A DNA stretch of 64,000 bases, from assembly GCF_001541345.2 (NCBI RefSeq), contig NZ_LMVL02000005.1, forward strand, positions 62,001-126,000, given 5' to 3'. The translations under genes were made by a program, and so were the position numbers. The notes below the pieces were generated by a model, which saw only the letters and a program-made list of their open reading frames with translations, had not been told where the DNA came from and searched no databases. Origin of the DNA: Gillisella vitis. Its GTDB lineage: Bacteria; Pseudomonadota; Alphaproteobacteria; Rhizobiales; Rhizobiaceae. Below are positions 39,970 to 49,297 of the stretch, piece by piece. How positions within the stretch are numbered: the first letter of the stretch is position 1; every line of letters begins with the position of its first letter.

Positions 39970-40206
39970 GACTTTCCTCCAAGGCATTTTGCTGCGGTAT
40001 CATCGTCACTGTGCACTACCAGTGATTTCAGAATCATATCTGTTAGGGCAAATGTGGGTTCCACAAGCCGATTTTTTGTTTTTTTCATTTTTCTGAAGAC
40101 AAAATCCCAAAAAGCATCCGAATTTACGCCGCCAGCCATCAAAATTTGACAAAACTTCCTCAAAAGCGTCGAGTAGGATTACACGTTCACGAGGTTTCAT
40201 CCATCC
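39970..40206. promoter_or_regulatory. Divergent gdh / pdxY control region
   Basis: 237 bp, markedly T-rich on the plus strand around 40070-40100 (TTTTTTGTTTTTTTC). No defined operator recognised. Confidence 0.4.
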
Positions 40207-41085
40207 ATGTCCGAAAGCCCCGCCGGTGCCGTCATCGCCATTTCCAGCCATGTCATTCGCGGATCGGTCGGCAATCGCGCCGCCGTCTTCGCGCTTGAAA
40301 GCCTTGGCTTCCCAGTCTGGTCGATGCCAACGGTGGTCTTGCCCTGGCATCCGGGCCACGGTCCCTCCACCCGCATGAGCTTTCCAGATGAGGTCTTCGA
40401 TGCAGCCATCGATGACCTGATCCGGGCTCCCTGGTTATCCGAGGTCAAGGCTGTCATGACGGGCTATTTCGGCAGTGCTCGCCAGCCATTGGCTGTGGCC
40501 CGACTGGTTCAGGCGTTGAAGCAGCAAAATCCTGATCTCGTTTATCTCTGCGATCCTGTCATCGGCGATCTGCAAGGCCTCTACGTGCCGGAGGCGACGG
40601 CGATTGCGATCCGCGATCACCTGATCCCGCTGGCCGATATCGCGACGCCCAACCGCTATGAATTGGCCTGGATGGCCGGTGCCGGGCTGGAAACCAACGC
40701 TGCGATCATCGATGCGGCCCTGTCGCTCGGGCCGTCGCTGATGGCGGTTACCTCAGCGGTACCGATGATGGCGGGCAGTATCGGCAACCTGCTTCTGTCG
40801 AACCGCAATGCGCTGCTGGCCGAACACCGGGCGATGGACGGGGTGCCGAACGGGTTGGGCGATCTGTTTTCGGCACTGCTTCTTGCGAGGCTTCTTCAGA
40901 GCCATAGCGAGGAAAAGGCCCTGCAACTGGCGACAGCCAGCGTATACGAGGTCCTGGCACGATCACTGAAACGCCAGAGTGACGAACTGACCCTGGAACA
41001 GGACCAATCGAGCCTGATCACGCCGATGGCGCTGGTGCAGATTCGCAGGCTGCTGCATCCGGCCAGCAGGCCAGTTCGCCCATGA
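40207..41085 (+). CDS. pdxY: Pyridoxal kinase
   Basis: 292-residue ribokinase-fold kinase phosphorylating pyridoxal to PLP in the vitamin B6 salvage path. Features: N-terminal VIAISSHVIRGSVGNRAAVF (substrate and glycine-rich segment), LCDPVIGDLQGLYVPE, TPNRYELAWMAG, and the anion-hole/catalytic segment GLGDLFSALLLARLL with its general-base Asp. The length fits PdxY. The window also holds a YggS-type PLP buffer protein, but not nearby. The carbonic anhydrase gene follows by 71 bp on the same strand and probably shares the terminator at 41860. Confidence 0.92.
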   Translation: MSESPAGAVIAISSHVIRGSVGNRAAVFALESLGFPVWSMPTVVLPWHPGHGPSTRMSFPDEVFDAAIDDLIRAPWLSEVKAVMTGYFGSARQPLAVARLVQALKQQNPDLVYLCDPVIGDLQGLYVPEATAIAIRDHLIPLADIATPNRYELAWMAGAGLETNAAIIDAALSLGPSLMAVTSAVPMMAGSIGNLLLSNRNALLAEHRAMDGVPNGLGDLFSALLLARLLQSHSEEKALQLATASVYEVLARSLKRQSDELTLEQDQSSLITPMALVQIRRLLHPASRPVRP

Positions 41086-41156
41086 CGTGTGAAGGCCGCG
41101 GATACTGGTGGTTTTCCTTGCTTGTCAACCGTGCTGCGCCGCGATAATCCAGAGCC

Positions 41157-41798
41157 ATGACAGATTTTCCAGCTTCCCTTCTCGCCGGTTACAGCAACTT
41201 CATGAACGGCCGCTACAGCGACGAGCGGGACCGGTATCGTGCCTTGGCCGAGCAGGGCCAGAACCCCAAAACCATGGTCGTCGCCTGTTGCGATTCCCGA
41301 TCGGCCCCAGAAACCATCTTCGACTGTGGTCCGGGTGAATTGTTCGTGGTGCGCAATGTCGCCAATATGGTGCCGCCCTATGAGCCGGATGGCCAATATC
41401 ACTCAACCTCCGCGGCGCTCGAATTTGCCGTTCAGGCCTTGAAGGTCGAAAACATCATCGTCATGGGCCACGGGCGTTGCGGTGGTATCCGCGCTGCATT
41501 GGACCCGGATTCCGAGCCGCTGTCTCCTGGCGATTTCATCGGAAAATGGATGAACCTGATCAAGCCCGCCGCCGAGCAGATCCAGAATGCCTCAGTCATG
41601 ACTGATGCTGAGCGCCAGACGGCGATGGAGCGGATCTCGATCCGCAACTCCATTGAAAACCTGCGCACTTTTCCCAATGTAAGGGTTTTGGAAGAGGAGG
41701 GCAAATTGGCCATCCATGGTGCCTGGTTCGATATCTCCAATGGAGAATTATGGGTAATGGACCCCGACAGCCGCGATTTCCGGCGGCTTGATCCGTAA
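41157..41798 (+). CDS. Beta-class carbonic anhydrase
   Basis: 213-residue zinc enzyme interconverting carbon dioxide and bicarbonate in the cytoplasm. Zinc ligands C45 (in ACCDSRSAPE), H105 and C108 (in VMGHGRCGG), and the D46-R48 dyad that gates the active site are all present, followed by AWFDISNGELWVMD at the C-terminus. Bicarbonate is a substrate of pyruvate carboxylase, also in this window, but no operon link exists. It probably forms a transcription unit with pdxY. No strong Shine-Dalgarno sequence; the start fits family length. Confidence 0.94.
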   Translation: MTDFPASLLAGYSNFMNGRYSDERDRYRALAEQGQNPKTMVVACCDSRSAPETIFDCGPGELFVVRNVANMVPPYEPDGQYHSTSAALEFAVQALKVENIIVMGHGRCGGIRAALDPDSEPLSPGDFIGKWMNLIKPAAEQIQNASVMTDAERQTAMERISIRNSIENLRTFPNVRVLEEEGKLAIHGAWFDISNGELWVMDPDSRDFRRLDP

Positions 41799-41859
41799 TT
41801 TCGGTCGGAAAAACGTCGCCCATCGTCAATGTATCGAAGGCTTGAGAGCCTCTTCTATG

Positions 41860-41895
41860 CAACGGGACCGGATAAACCGGTCCCGTTGTTTGTTT
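41860..41895. terminator. Terminator after carbonic anhydrase gene
   Basis: Perfect 12-bp stem CAACGGGACCGG (41860-41871) / CCGGTCCCGTTG (41877-41888), loop ATAAA, then TTTGTTT. It also lies 17 bp from the end of the convergent cytochrome gene. Confidence 0.9.
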
Positions 41896-41911
41896 ACAGT
41901 GGCGTAATTTA

Positions 41912-43768
41912 TTACAGTGTCTTGAGATATTCGAGCAGTGCCACCTTGTCATTGTCGGACAGGTCGGTGCCGAACTCATGGCCGCAGCGGCTATTGCCGG
42001 AATTTCGCTGGCTGCAATCCGTCGTCTGCGTGATCGTATTCAATCCGGTTTGGGTTGCGGCGATGCCGACCAGCTTCGGGTCATAATCGGCGCCGACAGC
42101 GAACTTCTGTGGTCTGTGGGCGGTCGATTTCAACAGATCCGCAAGGGTTGGAACCGAACCGTTGTGCAGATAGGGTGCCGTGGCCCAGATGCCGTAGAGA
42201 ACCCGGGACTCGTATTTGAATTCGGTGGTCGGAGAATTCGACGAGTCCGGTGCCTGGCCAGCCGTACTTCCGGTTGCTTTGAGTGCAGCATTTTTCCTTG
42301 CGGTGGAGATTTTTGCCTGGACCGCAGCCAATGTCTGACCCTGCGAGCGCGGGAAGGCATTCTGCAACTCCCTGAGATCCGAGGACAGGTTGAGCTCTGG
42401 CAGCTTCGACTCGAACGCATCGTCGATGGCACTCTGCAACAACGGAAATTTCAGGTCGCGCAGATCGAATATGCTCTCGGCATAATGCTGTAGAATGCTG
42501 CCTTCGACCGCAACGGTCAGAATATCGATGGACGGCGAGGTTGCGGCGAGTTTGTCGTTGGCGAAGGGAATGCGGGCGCCTGTCATCACACCGGGTGAGG
42601 CCGTCCAGTTCATGACATTATATTCACGGCTGTCAGTTCCGACATCCACCAGGGGTGTGGCCCAGGTGGCATTACCGAGCGAGGGCGTGCCGGGCTTCTG
42701 GCCATGGCAATCGAAACAACTGCTGCCATTTCCATTGGTACCGCGCCAAGTGTTGAAAAGTGTTTCGCCTTTGCTGGCGAGCGTCGCATCGACGGGAAAG
42801 GGGTATTTGGGAGGCCCCATCTGCTTGATCAGATCCTCCAAAGTGCTGAGCCCATCAAAGTTGACGGAGTTACCCTTCAAATAATCATAGCCGAGCAGCG
42901 ACCATTTTTCCTTGGTGGGTTCGAAAACACCGAATACCCCATAGACTTCACCCACGTTGCGCGCCAGGCCCAGAATATCGCTGCCATTGGCGGCAAAGCC
43001 TGGCCATTGGGTCCGGTCCTGGATGGCGGCATTCCACAGGAACGGATAACGGACCGGCGCATCGGCGGGCTGGATATTGTCTTCTATCAACCGTGATGGC
43101 GGCGGACCGAGATCAAGGCCCGTGAGCCGGTTGAAGATCATCCCCACTGCGTCCAGTCGGCCAACACCCCAACTCTCATGGGGAACGCCCTTGCTGACGA
43201 TAGCATGGTAGCGTTGGGTCCAAAGCGTAAAATCCACCTGCAATTGCGCGCGGCTGCTGGGATCCTGGTAATCCGTTCCTAGAACCGTTTTGCTAAAACT
43301 ATCAAAGGCTGCTGGATTGGAGGCAAGTTTCTGTGTGGCTGCATCTAGATCCAGCAGGAAGCTATGAAAATCGGAGAGTGCTGGCCCGCCATCAATGCGG
43401 TATCGGATATTGGAAACGGCGATTTCCCGTGTGTGGCAGGCGGCGCAAGTCATGCCCACCTCCTTGCGGGAATCCGGGCCCGTCACGGTAAAGCCAACCG
43501 GAAGCCCGTTGTTCGGGCCATCCATTGTCAGATAGCCATATCGCGTCAGATTGTCGGTGAGAAACGGCGTGCCATCCGGCAAGGTGAGCGCCTGCATCCA
43601 GGAAAGCGGCATCAGGCGCGATCCTTGGTCCTGAGTGTAATAGATCGCTCGATCCATCGCGGACCAGTTGCTGCCCTGATCCGTATAGACAAGGCTCTGG
43701 GCGCTGGCCGAGCCAGCGATAAGACAGAGTGTTGCAACAAACGATGTCGCGACTTTGATATTTTTCAC
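41912..43768 (-). CDS. Secreted di-haem cytochrome c (RoxA / di-haem peroxidase-like)
   Basis: 618-residue exported protein. It starts at GTG 43768 with a GGGGGG run just upstream; reading on to ATG 43786 would put extra residues before the signal peptide. Signal peptide: basic VKNIK, hydrophobic core, ASA-QS cleavage site near residue 24. Two covalent haem motifs: CAACH at 108-112 and CFDCH at 351-355. The sequence TQDQGSRLMPLSWMQAL and the segment after the first haem, ending IDGGPALSDFHSF, resemble the RoxA/LcpK-like and di-haem peroxidase group, giving a periplasmic or secreted redox or dioxygenase role. Substrate unknown. Single gene. Confidence 0.8.
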   Translation of the reverse strand: MKNIKVATSFVATLCLIAGSASAQSLVYTDQGSNWSAMDRAIYYTQDQGSRLMPLSWMQALTLPDGTPFLTDNLTRYGYLTMDGPNNGLPVGFTVTGPDSRKEVGMTCAACHTREIAVSNIRYRIDGGPALSDFHSFLLDLDAATQKLASNPAAFDSFSKTVLGTDYQDPSSRAQLQVDFTLWTQRYHAIVSKGVPHESWGVGRLDAVGMIFNRLTGLDLGPPPSRLIEDNIQPADAPVRYPFLWNAAIQDRTQWPGFAANGSDILGLARNVGEVYGVFGVFEPTKEKWSLLGYDYLKGNSVNFDGLSTLEDLIKQMGPPKYPFPVDATLASKGETLFNTWRGTNGNGSSCFDCHGQKPGTPSLGNATWATPLVDVGTDSREYNVMNWTASPGVMTGARIPFANDKLAATSPSIDILTVAVEGSILQHYAESIFDLRDLKFPLLQSAIDDAFESKLPELNLSSDLRELQNAFPRSQGQTLAAVQAKISTARKNAALKATGSTAGQAPDSSNSPTTEFKYESRVLYGIWATAPYLHNGSVPTLADLLKSTAHRPQKFAVGADYDPKLVGIAATQTGLNTITQTTDCSQRNSGNSRCGHEFGTDLSDNDKVALLEYLKTL

Positions 43769-43878
43769 GAAGCCCCCCTCGATCATATCAACCTAAATTT
43801 GAAATTTAGAGGGTATTAATGCACGCAATAACTGAAATTGCAACCAATAAGATAATATCAAATTAGTACACTTCTAAG

Positions 43879-43910
43879 CAAAAAGGCGGTGCATTTTTCA
43901 ATGCTCCGCC
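43879..43910 (-). terminator. Terminator after lytic transglycosylase gene
   Basis: GGCGG-T-GCAT (43885-43894) pairs with ATGC-T-CCGCC (43901-43910), one T/T mismatch; on the minus strand it is followed by TTTTTGC. It lies 75 bp after the stop of the upstream minus-strand gene. Confidence 0.8.
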
Positions 43911-43985
43911 CTTCATTCATGGATTGTTCTAATCTATAGACACGAAGCGAAAGCCATGCCGGTTTTCTCCACGGTCCTGTAGCTC

Positions 43986-44804
43986 TCAGGGAGCGTCGAT
44001 CTGCTTGCCGATATAGGCAATCGCCTGCTGGTAGACCGTGGCCGCATTCCAGCCGCCGATGGCGGAGAAATTCGGCTCGCCCGGCTGATAACCAAGGCCT
44101 GGCTGCCAGCCATGGCCTTTCAGGAAATTAGCCGTAGACGACAGGGCGTCGGCGCGGGAATGGATGAGATCGATATGGCGGTCGCCGTCGCCGTCAACGC
44201 CGTAGAGCGTGACGTTTTTCGGCAGGAATTGTGTCTGGCCGATTTCCCCATGGGCAGCACCTCGGGAATTTACGTCCAGATCGCCATCGGCCACCAGTTT
44301 CAAGGCGGCGTAAAGCTGCTCACGGAAATAATCGCTGCGACGACAATCGTAGGTCAGGGTCGAGACAGCGGACAGCGTGTGTTCATTGCCCATGTAGCTG
44401 CCAAACCCGGTTTCCATGCCCCAGATGGCGATGATCGGGCCAGCTGGCACGCCGAAACGCCGCTCGATGCTGGCGAAAAGCGGGGCATTGGCTCTTTTCA
44501 TCGACTTGCCGCGGCTGATAATGGTTTGCCCACCGCGCTTTTTCATGAATTCATCGAAGGAGAGCTTGAAGCTCTTCTGGCCGCGATCGGCCCGGATGGT
44601 CGGGACATTGTAGCGGACATTGGCAAAAGAGCGGTCGAGAACCGATTGGCTGATGCCACGGCCTGCTGCTTCCCGCTTGAAGCCTTCCACCCATTGCTCG
44701 AAACCGGCGGACGTATTGCCGCATTGGGCGGCATTTGCAGCCTGTGCTGTCGCCATTGTGGCAAGAGCCGTGAAAGCTATGGCAAAAAACGTCCTGGTTC
44801 GCAT
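43986..44804 (-). CDS. Lytic murein transglycosylase (MltB-like)
   Basis: 272-residue periplasmic enzyme that cleaves peptidoglycan with formation of 1,6-anhydro-muramic acid. Signal peptide MRTRTFFAIAFTALATMATA with cleavage near AANA-A. Catalytic glutamate E131 in AIWGMETGFGSYMG; GEIGQTQFLPKNVTLYGVD is the second family signature, and NFLKGHGWQPGLGY follows. GAGG precedes ATG 44804. Lies 128 bp after asd on the same strand; its own terminator is at 43879-43910. Confidence 0.9.
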   Translation of the reverse strand: MRTRTFFAIAFTALATMATAQAANAAQCGNTSAGFEQWVEGFKREAAGRGISQSVLDRSFANVRYNVPTIRADRGQKSFKLSFDEFMKKRGGQTIISRGKSMKRANAPLFASIERRFGVPAGPIIAIWGMETGFGSYMGNEHTLSAVSTLTYDCRRSDYFREQLYAALKLVADGDLDVNSRGAAHGEIGQTQFLPKNVTLYGVDGDGDRHIDLIHSRADALSSTANFLKGHGWQPGLGYQPGEPNFSAIGGWNAATVYQQAIAYIGKQIDAP

Positions 44805-44932
44805 CGATACCTCGTCTGGAAAAGGGAAGGGGGGCAGCCGCCTTTCGGCTGCATCCGGCTTATCTGCATTCAAGTCGAGCAAGGCAAAACGGCTGAGCGC
44901 GATTGCGTCCAGCCGTTGCCGAAATCCCGTCT

Positions 44933-45967
44933 TCAGGCTGCCAGGGCCTTTGGCTTGATCAAGCCGCGATTGACCAGCAATTCTGCGATCTGAACGGCAT
45001 TGAGAGCCGCGCCCTTGCGCAGATTGTCGGAGACGACCCAGATATTCAGGCCGTTTTCAACCGTGGCGTCCTCGCGGATCCGGGAAATGTAGGTGGCGTC
45101 TTCGCCAGCGCATTCAACGGGGGTGATGTAGCCGCCGTCTTCATGCTTGTCGATCACCAGGCAGCCCGGTGCTTCGCGCAGGATGTCGCGGGCCTGGTCA
45201 GGAGAAATTTCCCGTTCGAACTCGATATTGACCGATTCCGAATGACCGATAAAGACGGGAACGCGCACGGCTGTGCAGGTCACGCGGATCTTCGGATCGA
45301 GCATCTTCTTGGTTTCGGCCAGGACCTTCCACTCTTCCTTGGTATAGCCATCTTCCATGAAACTATCGATATGGGGGATGACGTTGAAGGCGATCCGCTT
45401 GGTGAACTTCTTGGACTCGACCGGATCGGCCACGAAGACGGCGCGGGTCTGGGTGAACAGCTCGTCCATGCCTTCCTTGCCGGCGCCGGACACCGACTGA
45501 TAGGTGGAAATGACGACGCGCTTGATGGTTGCGAAATCATGCAGCGGCTTCAAGGCCACGACCAGCTGGGCCGTCGAGCAATTGGGATTGGCGATGATGT
45601 TGCGGTTCTTGAAGGCGGTGATGGCGTCCGGGTTTACTTCCGGCACGATCAGCGGCACATCCGAATCGTAGCGCCAGGCCGAGGAGTTATCGATGACCAC
45701 GCAGCCCTGAGCACCGATCTTCGGCGACCACTTCTGCGAAATCGTGCCGCCCGCCGACATCAGGCAAAGATCCGTATCGGAAAAATTATAGTTCTCCAGG
45801 TTTTGAACCTTCAGAACCTTGTCGCCATAAGACACTTCGGTGCCCTGCGAGCGGGACGAGGCGAGTGCCACGACTTCGCTGACCGGAAAACCGCGTTCGA
45901 CGAGAATATTGAGAATTTCGCGCCCGACATTGCCGGTGGCGCCTACGACTGCAACTTTGAAACCCAT
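44933..45967 (-). CDS. asd: Aspartate-semialdehyde dehydrogenase
   Basis: 344-residue NADPH enzyme reducing aspartyl phosphate to aspartate semialdehyde on the way to lysine, methionine, threonine and diaminopimelate for peptidoglycan. Starts MGFKVAVVGATGNVGREIL (NADP loop 9-15), active-site Cys130 in NPNCSTAQLV, and the later HIDSFMEDGYTKEEWK and RVPVFIGHSESV segments. AGCAGGAAA precedes ATG 45967. The frame is open further upstream, but those residues are low-complexity basic and proline-rich without similarity. The downstream gene is a peptidoglycan hydrolase. Confidence 0.96.
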   Translation of the reverse strand: MGFKVAVVGATGNVGREILNILVERGFPVSEVVALASSRSQGTEVSYGDKVLKVQNLENYNFSDTDLCLMSAGGTISQKWSPKIGAQGCVVIDNSSAWRYDSDVPLIVPEVNPDAITAFKNRNIIANPNCSTAQLVVALKPLHDFATIKRVVISTYQSVSGAGKEGMDELFTQTRAVFVADPVESKKFTKRIAFNVIPHIDSFMEDGYTKEEWKVLAETKKMLDPKIRVTCTAVRVPVFIGHSESVNIEFEREISPDQARDILREAPGCLVIDKHEDGGYITPVECAGEDATYISRIREDATVENGLNIWVVSDNLRKGAALNAVQIAELLVNRGLIKPKALAA

Positions 45968-46465
45968 TTTCCTGCTCTCTTTCTGTCTCTCCTCGGTTTT
46001 TTGAGGGGGAAGGCGCGTGACCGCGTCTTCCTTGTCCCCGGCCGTGCCGGGGAGAGAGCGGAGGCCAGAGACGTCAGACGGTTTTGGTCGTCGTTTTGGC
46101 CTTGGTGGTTGAGGACATGGCAAACGCCATCATCGCCCGGGCAGAGCCTGCCGGTTCCAGATGGTCAGCACTGTAAAAGCCAAGTGCGCGCATTCCATGA
46201 TCCTTTCGTCCTTGCCTTTACCGGGTTTTGTGCCGGTGTCAAGAAATTCACGCTGCAAATAGGCGCCGCGCGCGTGCAAATTCTCGAACGGATCGTCCAT
46301 TTCCATGTCGACGAACCGACTGAAACATTAGACGAAAGTCATAAGCCCAAAGCATGCCTCTCGATTTCCCCTGAATTCTGTCAGTCTGTTGGTAATTCGG
46401 AGCCGCGAATTGAGCCTTGGAGGAAGGTGCGCGGCCATCGGAGAACTCGTTCTGGAGGAACAGCA
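45968..46465. promoter_or_regulatory. Divergent asd / MHS transporter gap
   Basis: 498 bp without a recognisable gene, although the plus frame stays open by chance. A dyad AATTCG (46394-46399) / CGAATT (46406-46411) lies about 55 bp before the transporter start and could be an operator. Promoters for both genes must lie here. Confidence 0.4.
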
Positions 46466-48349
46466 ATGGCAAATGCCGCAAGCCTGCACGCCGCGCCGCG
46501 CAGCATGACCAAGGAGGAGCGAAAGGTCATTTTCGCCTCTTCGCTCGGCACGGTTTTCGAGTGGTATGATTTCTATCTCTACGGTTCGCTGGCGATTTAC
46601 ATCGGCGCGACCTTCTTTTCCCAATATCCTGAAACCACCCGCAATATTTTCACACTGCTGGCTTTTGCCGCCGGCTTTCTGGTGCGGCCTTTCGGCGCGC
46701 TGGTGTTCGGACGGCTGGGCGATCTGGTCGGGCGAAAATATACGTTTCTGGTAACGATCCTGATAATGGGCGCTTCGACCTTCCTGGTCGGCATTCTACC
46801 AGGGTCGGCGACCATCGGCATCGCTGCCCCGATCATCCTGATCGTGCTGCGCATGTTGCAGGGCCTGGCGCTGGGCGGTGAATACGGGGGTGCTGCGACC
46901 TATGTGGCCGAACATGCGCCGCATGGCCGTCGCGGTTTCTATACGTCCTGGATCCAGACCACGGCGACGCTTGGGTTGTTCCTGTCGCTGCTGATCATTC
47001 TCGGTATCCAGACGGCCATGGGCAAGGAAGCCTTTGCTGCCTGGGGCTGGCGTCTTCCTTTCCTTCTGTCGGTTATTCTGCTCGGGATTTCCGTCTGGAT
47101 TCGCATGCAGATGAACGAATCGCCCGCCTTCAAGAAAATGAAGGAAGAGGGTACTCAGTCGAAAGCGCCAATTTCTGAAGCTTTCGGTCAGTGGAAGAAT
47201 GCCAAGATCGCCATTCTCGCCCTGTTCGGTGCTGTCGCCGGCCAGGCAGTTGTCTGGTATTGCGGCCAGTTCTATGCACTGTTCTTCCTGCAGAATGTTC
47301 TGAAGGTCGATCCACAGGCCGCCAATATCATGGTGGCGATCGCGCTGGCGTTCGGCACCCTGTTCTTCGTGGTCTTCGGTTGGCTTTCCGACAAGATCGG
47401 CCGTAAGCCGATCATCATGGCGGGGCTGCTTCTGGCTATGGTGACCTATTTCCCGCTGTTCAAGGCGATGACCTGGGCTGGCAATCCAGCTCTGGCGCAG
47501 GCGCAGGATACATTGAAGGCAACGGTGACTGCCGATCCCAAGGATTGCAATTTTCAGTTCAATCCGACCGGCACGGCAAAATTCACCACCTCTTGCGACA
47601 TAGCCACGGCGCTTTTGACCAAGAATTCCGTGCCGTATGAAGTGGTACCCGGCCCGGCTGGCTCGGCTGCGACGGTAAAGCTTGGCGATAGTCAGATTGA
47701 AAGCTATGACGCCGTCAAGGCTGGCGCCAATGCCAAGGCTCTGGATGCCGCCCTGCAGAAAAAGATCAATGTCGCCCTGCAACAGAACGGTTATCCGCTG
47801 GTTCGGGCGCCGGTTCAGGTCCCCGATAGCAAGCTTGACGGCTTTATCGCCGCCAATGCGGAACTGGGTCTGAGTGCCGACACTGTCCGCACCGGGGCCA
47901 AGACTATGGTACCTACAGCAAAGCTCGTCACCGACAAGTTGCTGACCCCGGAAGAGGCAACAGCTGCGGCTGCTCCTGAAATGGCGGTCTATACCGTTGC
48001 CAATGGCGGTGCATTCAGGATGGTGGCGGACCCCGCCCAGGTCAAATGGGTGCCGCTGATTGCCGTACTGACGGTGCTGGTGATCTATGTCACCATGGTC
48101 TACGGGCCGATTGCCGCGATGCTGGTGGAAATGTTCCCGACCCGTATTCGCTATACCGGCATGTCGCTTCCCTATCACATCGGCAATGGCTGGTTCGGCG
48201 GCCTGCTGCCAGCGACGGCCTTCGCGATGAGCGCGGCCAAGGGCGATATCTATTACGGCCTCTGGTATCCGATTATCATCGCCGGGATGTCCTTCATCAT
48301 CGGCATGATCTTCCTGAAGGAAACCAAGAATAACGATATCGACGGCTGA
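46466..48349 (+). CDS. MHS-family metabolite:proton symporter with soluble insert
   Basis: 627-residue major facilitator. N-terminal signature VIFASSLGTVFEWYDFYLYG and GRLGDLVGRKYTF place it in the metabolite:H+ symporter (MHS) branch, whose members carry dicarboxylates, sugars or betaines; substrate unknown. Its normal length would be about 430-450; here a hydrophilic stretch of about 175 residues (about 345-520) is inserted between membrane segments in the second half, rich in Ala, Lys and Asp and with CNFQFNPTGT and CDIATALL. GGAGGAA fixes the start. The reading frame is open far upstream across the asd antisense region, which I regard as chance. Bidirectional terminator follows. Confidence 0.88.
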   Translation: MANAASLHAAPRSMTKEERKVIFASSLGTVFEWYDFYLYGSLAIYIGATFFSQYPETTRNIFTLLAFAAGFLVRPFGALVFGRLGDLVGRKYTFLVTILIMGASTFLVGILPGSATIGIAAPIILIVLRMLQGLALGGEYGGAATYVAEHAPHGRRGFYTSWIQTTATLGLFLSLLIILGIQTAMGKEAFAAWGWRLPFLLSVILLGISVWIRMQMNESPAFKKMKEEGTQSKAPISEAFGQWKNAKIAILALFGAVAGQAVVWYCGQFYALFFLQNVLKVDPQAANIMVAIALAFGTLFFVVFGWLSDKIGRKPIIMAGLLLAMVTYFPLFKAMTWAGNPALAQAQDTLKATVTADPKDCNFQFNPTGTAKFTTSCDIATALLTKNSVPYEVVPGPAGSAATVKLGDSQIESYDAVKAGANAKALDAALQKKINVALQQNGYPLVRAPVQVPDSKLDGFIAANAELGLSADTVRTGAKTMVPTAKLVTDKLLTPEEATAAAAPEMAVYTVANGGAFRMVADPAQVKWVPLIAVLTVLVIYVTMVYGPIAAMLVEMFPTRIRYTGMSLPYHIGNGWFGGLLPATAFAMSAAKGDIYYGLWYPIIIAGMSFIIGMIFLKETKNNDIDG

Positions 48350-48368
48350 TCCCTTCCTGTCACACGTC

Positions 48369-48401
48369 AAGGCGCCCGGAAATCGACTTTCCGGGCGCCT
48401 T
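48369..48401. terminator. Bidirectional terminator between MHS transporter and PAP2 gene
   Basis: Perfect 14-bp stem AAGGCGCCCGGAAA (48369-48382) / TTTCCGGGCGCCTT (48388-48401), loop TCGAC, T-rich on the plus side; ends 6 bp from the convergent PAP2 stop. Confidence 0.9.
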
Positions 48402-48407
48402 TCTTAT

Positions 48408-49214
48408 TCAGGCTGCTGCCGCAGACAAGGACGGGTTGGGTTCCTGTTGGGATGTCTGCGCCCTCTGCGGCATGTCATACCGTTGGCCGCCATCCCCGAT
48501 CAGTTTTTGCCGCAGAACGAGATTGCCGTCGGAAGAGAGGCGGAAAACCAGTCCACGACGGGCAAAGCCGAGCGCTACGATCCACGCAAACCAGGCCCCG
48601 AAGCCCAGACCGGCCACCACGTCGCTCGGGTAATGCGCACCGACCATCACCCTTGTCATGCCGAGCCAAAGAGCGGCGATGGCAAGGATCGGGCGATGGC
48701 GTGGGGCGATCAGGGCAGCGATCATCATCAGTGCTCCGATGGTGGTGGCGTGACCGGACGGAAAGCTCTCAAAACGCGCCGAACCGGCAAAGGGCAGAAA
48801 GTCGAAGGCACCGGCATCCGAAAATTGATCGGGGCGAGCCCGGCCGAAGGCTCTCTTGAGCAGGTTGGCAGCAATTCCGGAACCAGCGATCGACAGGAAA
48901 GCGTAGCTGCTAAGTGCGCTGACGAACAGCGCCCGGCACCTGTCCTCCGCCGTTCTGGCCAATCGCGATGCCGCTGCGGCCTCAATGGCGATCAGGAAAC
49001 TGACCAGCAGGCACCAGTCAGATTGGCCGATGCGGGTCAGAACGGTGGCAATCCGGTAAAAGACCGGGCAGGTCAGGCGGCCCGCATTGCCGATGGCGCT
49101 ATCGAACAGCAGCGCCATCAACACAACCAGACTTGACCCCGCCAACAGACACAGGCGCGTCCGGCAATCCGGCACACGTCGTCGGCCGTTCTTGATCCTG
49201 GCAAGAATTGTCAT
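48408..49214 (-). CDS. PAP2-family membrane phosphatase
   Basis: 268-residue membrane protein with the three motifs of the PAP2 acid phosphatase family: K120-RAFGRARP, P152-SGH155 and R188 with H194 and D198 in SRV-type arrangement (TRVMVGAHYPSD). It has five or six membrane segments with the active site on the periplasmic face in homologues. Related enzymes dephosphorylate lipid A, undecaprenyl diphosphate or phosphatidylglycerol phosphate; which applies cannot be decided here. C-terminus ends in low-complexity Ala. Separated from leuB by 134 bp on the same strand. Confidence 0.85.
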   Translation of the reverse strand: MTILARIKNGRRRVPDCRTRLCLLAGSSLVVLMALLFDSAIGNAGRLTCPVFYRIATVLTRIGQSDWCLLVSFLIAIEAAAASRLARTAEDRCRALFVSALSSYAFLSIAGSGIAANLLKRAFGRARPDQFSDAGAFDFLPFAGSARFESFPSGHATTIGALMMIAALIAPRHRPILAIAALWLGMTRVMVGAHYPSDVVAGLGFGAWFAWIVALGFARRGLVFRLSSDGNLVLRQKLIGDGGQRYDMPQRAQTSQQEPNPSLSAAAA

Positions 49215-49297
49215 CGCGACCCCCGTGCGCTGCGTCCCTTATCAGAGAACCAGCACATACAGGGGTATGTCTTCAGCTATGTGACACTGCAATCCTG

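Noticed and set aside
44903..46465. Plus-strand open frame that would extend the MHS transporter to 1148 residues
   Set aside because: It is antisense to asd and the translation has no family features; the transporter signature and GGAGGAA ribosome site place the start at 46466.
46796..48370. 524-codon minus-strand open frame opposite the MHS transporter
   Set aside because: Antisense shadow, no motif; it crosses into the terminator region.
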